A stretch of DNA of 64,000 nucleotides from Cryobacterium sinapicolor (GCF_004403465.1 NZ_SOGQ01000026.1:40551-104550); one strand, 5' to 3'. Counted from the stretch's first letter, positions 11,134 to 21,139 are shown. Translations and numbers: made by a program. Notes: generated by a model from the sequence alone, not told the origin.

Positions 11134-11433
11134 TCGACCCCCGTGATGACCGCGGCGACAGACACCGGCATCTCCGCCACGCCCGGGATCACCAAGATTC
11201 GGCCCCGCCCTCCGGCCGCCGAGGCCGGGAGCGCCATCGGACTGGGAGGTGACAGGGAGCAGCGGCAATCGTCGAACCTTCGGCGGGGACTCGTCGTCGG
11301 GAGGCGCACGCTCCTCGAACTGACGATCGCTGCCCGAAGTCACGGACCCGTCCCGAAACGACCCGGCTGCTCACGGCTGCGGTCGTGCACCGAGGCCAAC
11401 GGCCCTGCTCCCGACCGTTCTGCTCGCCAAGTT
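11134..11433. other. intergenic stretch without a recognisable gene
   Basis: Lies downstream of both the Ig-like remnant and the serine hydrolase gene. Frames on both strands look like frame-shifted high-GC DNA. No hairpin with a T-run was seen. Confidence 0.4.
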
Positions 11434-12423
11434 TCAGCGAGAAACAATGGCGCTTCTCCGGGATGCAGCGAATTCCGTCAGGAGGCGAAATCCCTGCCTG
11501 TCGACGGACCCATGCATTGCCGCGAGCACCACAACTCCGACGCCCGCATCTCGGTCGAGACCGATCCAGCTGCTGAACCCCCCGGTACTGCCGTTGTGCC
11601 AAGTGATTGCGCGGCCCTGGAACTCGAGTGTGATCCACCCTGCACCGATACCGACCCTGGAAGAGTATTTTGAGACCGGCTCGAGCGCGGAAAGACCCCG
11701 CGCCGATCCGTCGAGGATCGAGCTGAGGAAGCCCCGCATCGTGCCTATCGTCGCGCGGACGCCTCCTGCCGGCGCGAGCCCCTCACCTACCCAAGCGGGC
11801 AGTGGGCGTCCGAATCGGCTGAACCCAGTCAGATCCATCGGCCCAAGGTCATCAGCGCGGATGGGCGTCGAGAATCCCTCGCCCAGGACCTCGTGCAGGA
11901 GTCGTTCGTAGCTAGTCGCGGCGCCTTGCGCCACGGCGTGCCCCAGCAACTGAAAACCGAGGTTCGAGTACCTGGGTCGGGCAGAGCCGACTCGCACGTT
12001 GCGAGTCTGTTCGAGGAGATCAGCGAGCGAATCACCGTAAGGGTTTTGCCCTCGGAACCAGAAGTCGACGGTGCGGCGAAGTGCATGCATCCCGGGCGGT
12101 AAACCGGGAAGACCGGAACGGTGAATGGACAGGGAACTCAGGCGCACTGAGCCGACCTTTCCGTGGCCTTCGAGCGGAAGCAAGTCGCGAAGGATTGTTG
12201 TCTGCGAGACGAGACTGCGCTCGGTCGCGTCGCGATACAACATGCCCGTGAGTGCCTTCGAGATCGAGCCGATCTCGAAGGTGGAATGGTGGTCCGCACC
12301 CACAGTTGCGGTCAATCCGCCCTGAGGGGTGATCACTGCCACTGCTGCTGCTGCTCCGGTTGAACGGAAGACGCGGCCCACAGCATGAACGAGTTCAGCA
12401 TCCCCAGTCCAGCCAATCTCCAT
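11434..12423 (-). CDS. serine hydrolase of the class C beta-lactamase fold
   Basis: 329 aa, no signal peptide, so probably cytoplasmic. Motifs: S53-I-S-K56 (nucleophile and lysine; context FEIGSISKALTG), Y152-S-N154 (RYSNLGFQLLG), and H276-N-G-S-T-G-G282 in place of the KTG box. These define the beta-lactamase/EstB/D-aminopeptidase superfamily; the HNGSTGG form is common in esterases and peptidases, so true beta-lactam resistance is unlikely. AAAGGAAG lies about 7 bases upstream of the ATG. The promoter carries two copies of an inverted repeat that is also found over the start of the small HTH gene upstream, which suggests shared repression. Confidence 0.8.
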   Translation of the reverse strand: MEIGWTGDAELVHAVGRVFRSTGAAAAVAVITPQGGLTATVGADHHSTFEIGSISKALTGMLYRDATERSLVSQTTILRDLLPLEGHGKVGSVRLSSLSIHRSGLPGLPPGMHALRRTVDFWFRGQNPYGDSLADLLEQTRNVRVGSARPRYSNLGFQLLGHAVAQGAATSYERLLHEVLGEGFSTPIRADDLGPMDLTGFSRFGRPLPAWVGEGLAPAGGVRATIGTMRGFLSSILDGSARGLSALEPVSKYSSRVGIGAGWITLEFQGRAITWHNGSTGGFSSWIGLDRDAGVGVVVLAAMHGSVDRQGFRLLTEFAASRRSAIVSR

Positions 12424-12454
12424 GAAAGCTTCCTTTCCGCCCGTTCTCGTTGCT

Positions 12455-12472
12455 CGTCAATCTTTGTTGACG
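12455..12472 (-). promoter_or_regulatory. operator 1: CGTCAA-N6-TTGACG
   Basis: Perfect 6-base arms, 12455-12460 and 12467-12472. It lies about 8 to 25 bases downstream of the predicted transcription start of the serine hydrolase gene, where a bound repressor would block elongation. It matches the dyads at 12511 and 12907. Confidence 0.6.
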
Positions 12473-12486
12473 ATGCGTTCGATCAA

Positions 12487-12528
12487 ACCATAGGTGATCC
12501 ATTCGCCGAAAGTCAACGTCGGTTGACG
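12487..12528 (-). promoter_or_regulatory. serine hydrolase promoter with operator 2
   Basis: On the minus strand a -35 TTGACT (12516-12511) and -10 TATGGT (12492-12487) are 18 bases apart. Operator 2, AGTCAA-N6-TTGACG (12511-12528), overlaps the -35. With operator 1 downstream this is a textbook repressor layout. The repressor is inferred to be the 71-aa HTH protein encoded just upstream. Confidence 0.6.
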
Positions 12529-12689
12529 CCAGTGGTTCGGTGCCACCGCGATCTCGCTTCGATGTGATGTTGCAGCAGGTTGAGGCGAAAGCGCCCAGAA
12601 GTCATCGCTGAGCGGTCGGGTTCTAAACGTTTGTGCAGTTCGATGGGGCTGTGCGGTCCTCGGCGCTGGAGCGGCTGCCTGACTGCGCG

Positions 12690-12905
12690 CTACCGTTTGC
12701 CGTACTTCTTGTGCACTGCCTGTTTGGTTACGCCGAGGCACTGAGCAATGGCCTCCCATGACAGCCCGGCCTGACGAGCACTGCGAACGAGGCCTGCCTC
12801 ACTGCGCCCCACCTCTCGATGGAGCTCGGCAATGATTTGCAGTGCTTCAGCTGGTCCCTTGCCGTCCATCGCTCCGACAAGTGTTCTCAATCGCTCCGCC
12901 TGCAT
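12690..12905 (-). CDS. small HTH regulator
   Basis: 71 aa. The C-terminal half (ARQAGLSWEAIAQCLGVTKQAVHKKYG) is a clear helix-turn-helix of the kind that pairs as short dimeric repressors; the N-terminal half is a helical, probably dimerising segment. An operator of the CGTCAA-N6-TTGACG type lies 2 to 19 bases upstream of its ATG, over a TAGTAT box placed 6 bases before the start codon (likely leaderless). Two more copies sit in the promoter of the serine hydrolase gene that follows on the same strand. The most economical reading is an autorepressor that also controls the hydrolase. Confidence 0.75.
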   Translation of the reverse strand: MQAERLRTLVGAMDGKGPAEALQIIAELHREVGRSEAGLVRSARQAGLSWEAIAQCLGVTKQAVHKKYGKR

Positions 12906-12906
12906 T

Positions 12907-12924
12907 CGTCAATACTAGTTGACG
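12907..12924 (-). promoter_or_regulatory. operator 3 over the HTH gene start
   Basis: CGTCAA (12907-12912), six bases, TTGACG (12919-12924). It overlaps a minus-strand TAGTAT -10 box (12917-12912) that ends 6 bases before the ATG at 12905. Same consensus as the two dyads in the serine hydrolase promoter. Confidence 0.6.
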
Positions 12925-13156
12925 ATAGTGAGCGGCGACGAGATCAATTCAGAAGTACGCGAGTGGGCTCAGTGTGACGTCGAGTGTCGGCACCCGCCGC
13001 ATGCCTCCGGCTCGGCGGCGTGGCTCCGCGGCTGGTCTCGGAAGCGGATGTGGCGTCTCATCGCCGTGGGGCATTAGACGGCCGTCGGCCACCTGGTTCC
13101 TGTGAACGATGTCAGGACCGACGGGGAGACTCTTCCGAGAACGAGTGGGGGATGAG

Positions 13157-14668
13157 ATGGTGACTGTGCAGCGAAAAGTGACGGACGTCGACGCGATCGT
13201 GGTCGGCTCCGGGCCGAATGGCCTGGCTGCAGCGGTGACCCTGGCCAGAGCCGGGCTCTCCGTGCGCGTCTACGAAAAGTCCGCCAACGTCGGTGGCGGC
13301 GCCGCCACCGCGGAACTGACCCTGCCGGGCTTCCACCACGACGTCTGCTCCGCCGTGCACCCGCTTGCGTTGGCTTCCCAGTTCTTTCAACGTTTCGGGC
13401 TCGCGGACCGGATCGAACTGGTCGTTCCGGAGGTCTCCTACGGCCACCCGTTGCCGGGCGGCACCGCGGGCCTCGCCTATCGCAGCCTGACGCGGACCGT
13501 TGCCGAGCTGGGCCGGGACGGCCCGGCCTGGAACCGGTTGTTCGCGCCCCTCGTGTCCCATGCTGAGCAGGTGGCCGAGTTCACCGGCGCGCAGCTTCTG
13601 CGGCTGCCACAGCACCCGGCCACCGCTTTGCGCTTCGGCTTGCGCGCCCTCGAACAGGGCAGTCCGCTCTGGGACCTGCGTTTCTCGGGTGAGATCGCGC
13701 CCGCCCTGCTCACCGGCGTCAGTGCGCACACGATCAGGGCCCTGCCCAGCGTCGCCACCTCCGGTGCCGGTCTCACTCTTGCCACGTACGCCCACGCCGG
13801 CGGTTGGCCGATCCCGGTGGGCGGCAGTGGCGCGATCGTGGCCGCGCTGGTCGACGACCTGCTCGCTCACGGTGGCGAGATCGTCACGTCGACCGAGGTG
13901 CGGCGGCTGAGCGACCTGCCACCGGCCCGGGTGGTGATGTTGGACCTGACGCCTCGGGCGCTGCTGCGGCTTGCCGAGGGCGAGCTGCCCGACGCATACG
14001 CGAGAAAGCTTCGCGCCTTCCGCTACGGCAACGGCGTCGCCAAGGTCGACTTCGCCATCTCAGATCCGGTGCCCTGGCAGGCCACCGGGTTGCGGGCGGC
14101 GGGCACCGTGCACGTGGGTGGCACCCGGGCGCAGATGCGGCGAGCTGAGAACACCGTCGCACGCGGCGGTCACGCCGAGGAGCCCTATGTTCTCGTGTCC
14201 CAGCCCAGCGGCATCGACCCCAGTCGCGCTCCGGCCGGTCAGCACACCCTCTGGGCGTACACCCATGTTCCGCGCGGTTCCACCATCGACCAGACCGACG
14301 CGATCGTGCGCCAGATCGAGCGCTACGCCCCGGGGTTCCGCGACACGATCCTGGCCAGCACGGGTCGCACCGCCACGAAGATGGAACAGCTGAACCCCAA
14401 TTACATCGGCGGGGACATCTCGGCTGGCGAGGTGAGTCTGACCCAACTCCTCCGGCGGCCGGTCCTGTCCCCGGACCCCTGGCGCACTCCCTTGAACGGG
14501 GTGTACCTGTGCTCGTCGTCCACGCCGCCGGGCCCGGGCGTGCATGGTCTGGCCGGCTGGCACGCGGCTCTGAGCGCTCTTCGCCACGACCTCGGGGTGC
14601 TCACCGCCCCCGATCTCTCCCCGACCACGCAGAAATCGACCAATCAGATAACGACCAACCAGAAATAG
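13157..14668 (+). CDS. phytoene desaturase-like FAD-dependent oxidoreductase
   Basis: 503 aa. The N-terminus has the dinucleotide-binding motif VVGSGPNGLAAAVTLARAG followed by the acidic strand end (VRVYEKSANVGGGA), as in CrtI/amine-oxidase-like flavoproteins. The C-terminus has the second FAD motif (LCSSSTPPGPGVHGLAGWHAA). Carotenoid genes are absent around it, so the substrate is unknown. I start at the ATG at 13157 because GGGGGA lies just upstream; the frame is also open from 13109. Followed 8 bases later by an SRPBCC gene, a pairing that suggests the two act on the same hydrophobic ligand or share expression. Confidence 0.8.
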   Translation: MVTVQRKVTDVDAIVVGSGPNGLAAAVTLARAGLSVRVYEKSANVGGGAATAELTLPGFHHDVCSAVHPLALASQFFQRFGLADRIELVVPEVSYGHPLPGGTAGLAYRSLTRTVAELGRDGPAWNRLFAPLVSHAEQVAEFTGAQLLRLPQHPATALRFGLRALEQGSPLWDLRFSGEIAPALLTGVSAHTIRALPSVATSGAGLTLATYAHAGGWPIPVGGSGAIVAALVDDLLAHGGEIVTSTEVRRLSDLPPARVVMLDLTPRALLRLAEGELPDAYARKLRAFRYGNGVAKVDFAISDPVPWQATGLRAAGTVHVGGTRAQMRRAENTVARGGHAEEPYVLVSQPSGIDPSRAPAGQHTLWAYTHVPRGSTIDQTDAIVRQIERYAPGFRDTILASTGRTATKMEQLNPNYIGGDISAGEVSLTQLLRRPVLSPDPWRTPLNGVYLCSSSTPPGPGVHGLAGWHAALSALRHDLGVLTAPDLSPTTQKSTNQITTNQK

Positions 14669-14676
14669 GTGACACT

Positions 14677-15219
14677 GTGGCCGTGAACCACCACACCATG
14701 AACTGCCCGCCCGAGAACGTCTTCGCAGTCTTGGCCGACGGCTGGCTCTACCCGAGCTGGGTAGTCGGAGCCTCGCGAATGCGGGCTGTCGATGCGACGT
14801 GGCCGGAAGCAGGGAGCGCCATCCATCACTCGGTGGGTGTCTGGCCGGCCCTGATCGACGACTCCACGTCTGCTTTGGAATGGGACCCACCCCGGCATGC
14901 GCTCTTCAAGGCGCGTGGCTGGCCGGTCGGCGAGGCCCATGTGGCCGTCGACGTCAAAGCGCGAGGCAACGGATGCATGGTCCGCATCACCGAGGACGCC
15001 ACCGCCGGCCCCGGCCGGTTCGTGCCCCTATTCCTACGTGACTCGGCGATCCGGATGCGAAACGTGGAGACCCTGCGACGGCTGGCATTCCTTGCTGAGG
15101 GCGGCGCCGGGAAGGTCCCCCAGGTACCAGGAACGACCACAATGTCGAAGTCGAAAAAGGCGGACACTGCCCAGAGGATTCCCAACCTGCCCGACCACTC
15201 TGCGACGCTGGGAAAGTAG
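14677..15219 (+). CDS. SRPBCC (START-like) family protein
   Basis: 180 aa. NCPPENVFAVLADGWLYPSWVVGASRMRAVD at the N-terminus and SAIHHSVGVWPALIDDST fit the SRPBCC helix-grip fold, which binds hydrophobic ligands in a deep pocket; the last 35 residues are a polar tail. The GTG start at 14677 lies 8 bases after the oxidoreductase stop; AGGTGA at 14667-14672 could instead serve the GTG at 14683. It is co-transcribed with the FAD oxidoreductase upstream. Confidence 0.75.
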   Translation: MAVNHHTMNCPPENVFAVLADGWLYPSWVVGASRMRAVDATWPEAGSAIHHSVGVWPALIDDSTSALEWDPPRHALFKARGWPVGEAHVAVDVKARGNGCMVRITEDATAGPGRFVPLFLRDSAIRMRNVETLRRLAFLAEGGAGKVPQVPGTTTMSKSKKADTAQRIPNLPDHSATLGK

Positions 15220-15222
15220 ATC

Positions 15223-15480
15223 ATGTTCCTACTCTTCGGCACCCGTGCCCATCGTGCGGTGATAAACGTTGTCTCGTTCGTGTGCGGATATTGCGGGGTT
15301 CTCGCACAGCAGCAGGTGGTGAAAAAGTCTACGAAATTCACGCTGTTCTTCGTGCCTTTATTCCCCCTGGCGAAGTCTTACGCCAACGAATGCACCAACT
15401 GCGGCGGCACCACACGCCTCACTGCCACCCAGGTTGGGCACTCCATGGATTGGGCGGCACCACACGCCTCAGCAGGCTAG
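15223..15480 (+). CDS. zinc-ribbon protein
   Basis: 85 aa, starting 4 bases after the SRPBCC stop. Two pairs of cysteines (CGYCG and CTNCGG) flank a hydrophobic centre (KFTLFFVPLFPLAKSY), the pattern of a small conserved actinobacterial zinc-ribbon family. A 19-base direct repeat (15403-15421 and 15453-15471) lies in the 3' part, so the last residues (WAAPHASAG) may have arisen by a short duplication. Function unknown. Confidence 0.75.
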   Translation: MFLLFGTRAHRAVINVVSFVCGYCGVLAQQQVVKKSTKFTLFFVPLFPLAKSYANECTNCGGTTRLTATQVGHSMDWAAPHASAG

Positions 15481-15542
15481 GGAGTGGTCGACAGCTGTCA
15501 CGTGCAACGGCTCATCAACGACGTCGAGAAGGACGCGCTTGA

Positions 15543-15755
15543 TCAGGAAGCTGACCGCTGTGGAGCGGAATCAACAGTGCCCGGCTCACCGTTGCTCCTG
15601 ACTCGTTCGTTGCGGATGGCGCCGTCGATCCAACCGAACGCGACCAGGAGGTCGAGAACGTCTTCGGCGGTGACGTATTGCCCAGGGGCAGCTGTGCGGA
15701 AGACGACCAGCCAGACGGGGCCCTGAACACGGGTGAGAATCGCCCCACTACCCAC
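15543..15755 (-). pseudogene. YdeI/OmpD-associated family remnant
   Basis: The reverse frame reads VWLVVFRTAAPGQYVTAEDV then LLVAFGWIDGAIRNERV, which matches the N-terminal segment of the YdeI family (VWL...K, EA...FGWIDG). The family normally continues for about 100 residues more; here the frame ends after about 20 unrelated residues, and no good start is seen. Read as a truncated remnant. Confidence 0.5.
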
Positions 15756-15842
15756 CGGGGCGACCGCTGTCCCCGGCGGCTCTCAGGATCAGCCCGGCCT
15801 GGCTGTCTAGGATCGGAACCCCACGACGTCCCGGAGGATCCC

Positions 15843-16169
15843 ATGAAGTGCCCCAACGACTCAACCACCCTCGTCATGAGCGAACGCAGTGGCGTGGAAA
15901 TCGACTACTGCCCCGACTGCCGCGGCGTGTGGCTCGACCGAGGCGAGCTCGACAAGATCCTCGACCGGGCCGAAAAAGAATTCGCCCAGGCTGCACCGGT
16001 CCAGCCGGTTGCCGCCACACCGGTGCAGCAATACCCGGACCCGCGCACTCGTGCGCCGCAATACGGCGACCGTGATCGGAGCCACGACGACCGGGACCGC
16101 GGCTACGACAATCGTGACGGGTATCGGCCCAAGAAGAAGGACAACTGGCTGGGTGAACTCTTCGGTTAG
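15843..16169 (+). CDS. TFIIB-type zinc-ribbon protein
   Basis: 108 aa from the ATG at 15843 (GGAGGA at 15833-15838). Residues 1-45 hold the ribbon: MKCPNDSTTL, then DYCPDCRGVWLDRGELDKIL, with CP-N-D and CPDC as metal sites; this is the zf-TFIIB type seen in small bacterial proteins. The rest is low complexity with repeated RD(R)/DDRD and a basic WLGELFG end, a layout common in these proteins. Role unknown; no operon partner is obvious. Confidence 0.75.
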   Translation: MKCPNDSTTLVMSERSGVEIDYCPDCRGVWLDRGELDKILDRAEKEFAQAAPVQPVAATPVQQYPDPRTRAPQYGDRDRSHDDRDRGYDNRDGYRPKKKDNWLGELFG

Positions 16170-16273
16170 GCGCGCCGCCGTTTGTGGGCAACCTCCCAGC
16201 GGGATTCCAAGCCCACTGTCAGAGCCTCGGCGTAGCATCACAGTATGATTCGTTTCGGAACAGGTCGTTGATC

Positions 16274-17449
16274 ATGTCACGCAATTCAGTCAAGTGGCTC
16301 CCCGCCATCGTCGTTCCGGTTGTCATCGTCGCTGGCGTGCTTGCCGTGCCGCTGCAGGCCGGTGCCGCCGTTGACCTGCCCGACAAGACGCCCGAGCAGG
16401 TCCTCCTGATGTTCAGCGACAGCACCGTGAACGCCTTCTCCGGAACCGTCGAGAAGACCGCCGAGCTGGGCCTGCCCGACATCGACCTCGGCGCCGGCAT
16501 GGCCGGGTCCATGGGCGAGTCGACGTCCGAGTCCGCGCCGGAGGGCACGGCTGAGCCCGGGGCTGCGGCTACAGGCGCGCTCGCATCCGTCATGGAACTT
16601 TTCAGCGGATCCCACACGGCCCGGGTCTACGTCGACGGCAGCGATGCCGGCGGCCCTGCGAAGGCGCGCGTGCAGATCCAGGACCGCATGGCGGAGCGCA
16701 ACGTGGTGAGCAACGGCACGGATGTCTGGGCCTACGACTCCGAGACGAACACCGCCAGCCACCTGGCCATCCCCGCCGACGCCCGGGCCACCGCGCAGGC
16801 GAAGATCGCCGAGATGGCCGCCACCGCCCCAGCCGACCTGTCGACGCCCTCGCAGGTCGCCGACCGCTTCCTGAGCGAGATCGACCCGAGCACGACCGTC
16901 TCGGTCGGCACCGACGGCACCGTGGCCGGTCGCACCGCCTACGAGCTGGTTCTCACTCCCAAGGCCACCCAGACCCTGATCGAATCGGTGTCCATCTCGG
17001 TCGACTCCGAGACGGGCGTGCCGCTGCAGGTCACCGTGCGTGCCGCCGGTCAGGAAGACCCGGCCTTCCAGGTCGGCTTCACCGAGGTCGACTTCAGCAC
17101 ACCGTCTGCCGACCTGTTCGACTTCACCCCGCCGGCCGGCGCCACCGTTGAAGAGGTCGCCCTGCCGGTCATGCCTGAGATGCCTGCCGACGAGCCCAAG
17201 CCCGAGATCCCGGCCGAGAACGTTCCCGTCGTGACGGGAACCGGCTGGGACGCCATCGTGGAGGTGCCCGCGGCATCCGTTCCATCCGAACTCAGTGCCA
17301 ACCCGATGCTGTCGGAACTTGCGACTGCAGTCGACGGCGGGCAGCTGTTCTCTACCGCCCTCGTCAACGTTTTCCTGGCCGACGACGGTCGTGTCTTCGC
17401 CGGGTCCGTTCCCGTGGAGTTGCTCCAGGCCGCCGCCGACGCCCAATGA
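16274..17449 (+). CDS. secreted LolA/RseB-like protein
   Basis: 391 aa from the ATG at 16274. The N-terminus has a basic start, a hydrophobic stretch (LPAIVVPVVIVAGVLAVPL) and an AGA cleavage-type site, so it is exported, possibly staying anchored. The segment TPEQVLLMFSDSTVNAFSGTVEKTAELGLP followed by a strand-rich domain (DVWAYDSETNTASHL, AYELVLTPK, VSISVDSETGVPLQVTV) is the pattern of the LolA/RseB-like lipoprotein-carrier fold. An Ala/Glu/Gly-rich insert lies at about residues 75-100. It is 10 bases upstream of an ABC transporter gene pair, suggesting that the three work together at the envelope. Confidence 0.7.
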   Translation: MSRNSVKWLPAIVVPVVIVAGVLAVPLQAGAAVDLPDKTPEQVLLMFSDSTVNAFSGTVEKTAELGLPDIDLGAGMAGSMGESTSESAPEGTAEPGAAATGALASVMELFSGSHTARVYVDGSDAGGPAKARVQIQDRMAERNVVSNGTDVWAYDSETNTASHLAIPADARATAQAKIAEMAATAPADLSTPSQVADRFLSEIDPSTTVSVGTDGTVAGRTAYELVLTPKATQTLIESVSISVDSETGVPLQVTVRAAGQEDPAFQVGFTEVDFSTPSADLFDFTPPAGATVEEVALPVMPEMPADEPKPEIPAENVPVVTGTGWDAIVEVPAASVPSELSANPMLSELATAVDGGQLFSTALVNVFLADDGRVFAGSVPVELLQAAADAQ

Positions 17450-17459
17450 TCACGACACA

Positions 17460-18429
17460 GTGACCTCCGTCACCCCGGCTTCCGATCTTGCGATCGAGAG
17501 CCGGGGTCTCACCAAGCGCTTTGGCGGGCAGATCGCCGTGAATGAAATCAACCTGGCCGTTCCGCGCGGGTCGGTTTTCGGGTTTCTCGGCCCCAACGGC
17601 TCCGGCAAGACCACCAGCATTCGCATGCTGCTCGGCCTGACCCAGGCCAGCGGCGGGCAGATTCGCCTTCTGGGCCAGAGCATGCCCGACAGTCTTCACG
17701 ACGTGCTGCCCCGCGTCGGGGCACTCGTGGAGGGGCCCGCGTTCTACCCGTTCCTCTCCGGCGCCGCCAACCTGCGCCGGCTCGACACGGCCGACCGCAA
17801 TGCCCCGTCCCGCACGCGCGTCGCGCGGGTCGAGCAGGCTTTGGCGCGAGTGGGTCTCACCCACGCCGCCGGCAAAAAGGTGGCCGCCTACTCACTCGGA
17901 ATGAAACAGCGACTCGGCATCGCCAACGCGCTGCTGCAGCCGCGGGAACTGCTCGTGCTCGACGAGCCCACCAACGGGCTCGACCCGCAGGGCACCCGCG
18001 AGGTGCGCAGCCTGGTGCGGTCGCTTGCGGCCGAGGGCACCACGGTCTTCGTCTCGAGCCACCTGCTCGCCGAGGTGGAGCAGATGTGCACCCACGCCGC
18101 GGTGATGAGCGGCGGCAACCTCGTGGCCCAGGGCACGCTGGCCGAGCTGCGTCACGTCGGCCAGACGCGGGTGCGCGTGCGCACACCGGATGCCGCCGCG
18201 GCATCCGCCGTGCTGACCCGACTCGGCCTCACCCCGGTGCGAAGCGACGTGCCCGATCAGGACCCGTGGGTCGCGGCTCCGCTGCCCCGAGACCTGTCGA
18301 CCGGCCTGACCGGCCGGCCGGAGACCATCGTCGCGGCCCTCGTGGCCGGCGGTGTGCGCGTGCGCGGTTTCCTGATCGAGGAGTCCAGCCTGGAAGAACG
18401 CTTCGTGGCACTGACCGGAGAAGGTTTCG

Positions 18430-18443
<14 letters not shown>
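17460..18443 (+). CDS. ABC transporter ATP-binding protein
   Basis: 327 aa from the GTG at 17460. Walker A GPNGSGKTT, signature YSLGMKQRLG, Walker B LLVLDEPTNGLD and the switch histidine (VSSHLL) are all present. Subfamily resembles the DrrA/CcmA-type exporters. A C-terminal domain of about 90 residues follows the nucleotide-binding domain. The 3' end overlaps the permease gene by 14 bases. With the LolA-like gene upstream it forms a three-gene unit. Confidence 0.9.
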
Positions 18444-19353
<910 letters not shown>

Positions 19354-19425
19354 CCCGATCCTGACCTGGCTCCGGTTCAGGGTCGCCGCCCCCGAACAGT
19401 CGACGACCTTTGGTGCACGGATGCG

Positions 19426-19437
19426 CGACACCTGTCG
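19426..19437. promoter_or_regulatory. CGACA-N2-TGTCG dyad upstream of the amino-acid permease
   Basis: CGACA (19426-19430), CC, TGTCG (19433-19437), about 200 bases before the permease start. The same core occurs as a longer perfect palindrome between the PucR gene and the alanine dehydrogenase gene at 22432. A shared regulator site, probably for the PucR protein, is inferred. Confidence 0.45.
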
Positions 19438-19637
19438 ATCACGGCGGGTCCGCGGCCACGGTGGCGCGGGCGGGGGAGCAGCCGAGGCGCCGTGCGGGTT
19501 CGGGGTCCCCCGGTCGAGGTCGTAGCGTGGCTACCTCAGAACCCGAGCCGGTCCGCCTCACAACCGTGGGGACCCGACCGGGTGACACGGTCGTCCTCTG
19601 GGTGGCTGCGTCTGTGCCGTTATGAGGAAGTAGCCAC

Positions 19638-21122
19638 ATGCCTGAACGCACCACCGCGGTATCCGGAACCACACGTACCGGGGCCGCAGCACGAGACTCC
19701 CACCCGGATCAGAGCCTGGCCCGGTCGCTGAGCCGGCGGCACATCCAGATGCTCGCCATCGGCGGCACGATCGGAACCGGCCTGTTCATGGGTGCCGGCA
19801 AAACCATCTCTCTCGCCGGGCCATCCGTGATCTTCGTCTACATGATCATCGGCTTCATGCTCTTCTTCGTGATGCGGGCCATGGGCGAGATCCTGCTGTC
19901 CAACCTTGACTACAAGTCGTTCAGCGACTTCGCCGGGGACCTGCTCGGCCCGTGGGCGAGCTTCTTCACCGGCTGGTCCTACTGGGCGTTCTGGGTGGTC
20001 ACCGGCGTCGCCGACATCGTGGCCATCTCCGGCTACGTCGACGTGCTGGCCCCGGGCACGCCGCTGTGGATCCCGGCACTAGTCACCCCGGTCGTGCTGA
20101 TCGTGCTCAACCTGCCGAGCGTCAAGGCCTTCGGCGAGGCCGAGTTCTGGTTCGCCCTGGTCAAGGTCATTGCCATCCTCGCCCTGATCGGCACCGGCCT
20201 CGTGATGATCATGACGCACTTCACCTCACCCTCCGGCGCCGTGGCCGGCTTCGAGAACATCTGGAACGACGGCGGGATGTTCCCGCATGGCGTCGCCGGC
20301 TTCGTGCTCGGCTTCCAGATCGCCATCTTCGCCTTCGCCGGCATCGAGCTCGTCGGCACCGCGGCCGCGGAGACGAAAGACCCGGAGAAGAACCTGCCCC
20401 GGGCCATCAACACGATTCCGCTGCGACTGCTGCTGTTCTATGTGGGTGCCCTGGTGATCATCATGTCGGTCAACCCGTGGCGCACCATCGACCCCGGCAG
20501 CAGCCCGTTCATCGGTATGTTCGCCCTCGCCGGGCTCGGGGTAGCAGCCATCGTCGTCAACCTGGTCGTGCTCACCTCGGCCGCCTCAAGCGCCAACTCC
20601 GGCATCTACTCGACCTCACGGATGGTCTACGGCCTCGCCCAGGACGGCAACGCCCCGCAGGCGTTCGGTCGACTGAGCATCCGCAAGGTGCCGCAGAACG
20701 CCCTGCTGTTCTCCTGCATCTTCCTGCTGGCCGGTCTGGTGCTGCTCTACACGGGGGACTCCTTCATGGGCGCGTTCACCCTCGTCACCTCGGTGGCATC
20801 GGTGCTGACGATGTTCGTCTGGTCCATCATCATGGTCAGCTACCTGGTCTTCCTCCGCCGCCGTCCGCACCGGCACGCGGTTTCGGAGTACAAGATGCCG
20901 GGTGCCCGGTTCATGCCCTGGGTGGTGCTGGCGTTCTTCGCCTTCATGCTCTGGGCCCTCGGCCAGGCCGATGACACCCGCCTCGCGCTCGTCGTGGCCC
21001 CGGTCTGGTTCTTCGGGCTCGGTGCCGCCTGGTACGTCAACCGCAAGGCTCCGCTGCAGCAGGCCCGGATCGAGGAGTGGAAGGCCGACGCCCGCGCCGA
21101 GAAGGCCGCGCTCGCTCGTTGA
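19638..21122 (+). CDS. amino-acid permease, D-Ser/D-Ala/Gly type
   Basis: 494 aa of the APC superfamily with about 12 membrane helices. The first helix has the family motif MLAIGGTIGTGLFMGAGKTISLAGPS, and GFQIAIFAFAGIELVGTAAAETKDPEKNLPRAIN is the AAT-family segment. Overall closest in character to CycA (D-serine/D-alanine/glycine) and GABA permeases. GAGGAAG precedes the ATG. The neighbouring PucR regulator and alanine dehydrogenase make alanine uptake the likely role; the exact substrate is inference. Confidence 0.85.
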   Translation: MPERTTAVSGTTRTGAAARDSHPDQSLARSLSRRHIQMLAIGGTIGTGLFMGAGKTISLAGPSVIFVYMIIGFMLFFVMRAMGEILLSNLDYKSFSDFAGDLLGPWASFFTGWSYWAFWVVTGVADIVAISGYVDVLAPGTPLWIPALVTPVVLIVLNLPSVKAFGEAEFWFALVKVIAILALIGTGLVMIMTHFTSPSGAVAGFENIWNDGGMFPHGVAGFVLGFQIAIFAFAGIELVGTAAAETKDPEKNLPRAINTIPLRLLLFYVGALVIIMSVNPWRTIDPGSSPFIGMFALAGLGVAAIVVNLVVLTSAASSANSGIYSTSRMVYGLAQDGNAPQAFGRLSIRKVPQNALLFSCIFLLAGLVLLYTGDSFMGAFTLVTSVASVLTMFVWSIIMVSYLVFLRRRPHRHAVSEYKMPGARFMPWVVLAFFAFMLWALGQADDTRLALVVAPVWFFGLGAAWYVNRKAPLQQARIEEWKADARAEKAALAR

Positions 21123-21139
21123 CGCGGCCCCGGGTCCAG

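Noticed and set aside
11434..12423. True class C beta-lactamase (resistance gene)
   Set aside because: No signal peptide, and HNGSTGG replaces KTG; the esterase/peptidase side of the superfamily is more likely.
12457..12759. Minus-strand frame through the serine hydrolase promoter
   Set aside because: It overlaps the HTH gene end and the promoter with its operators, and has no start signal.
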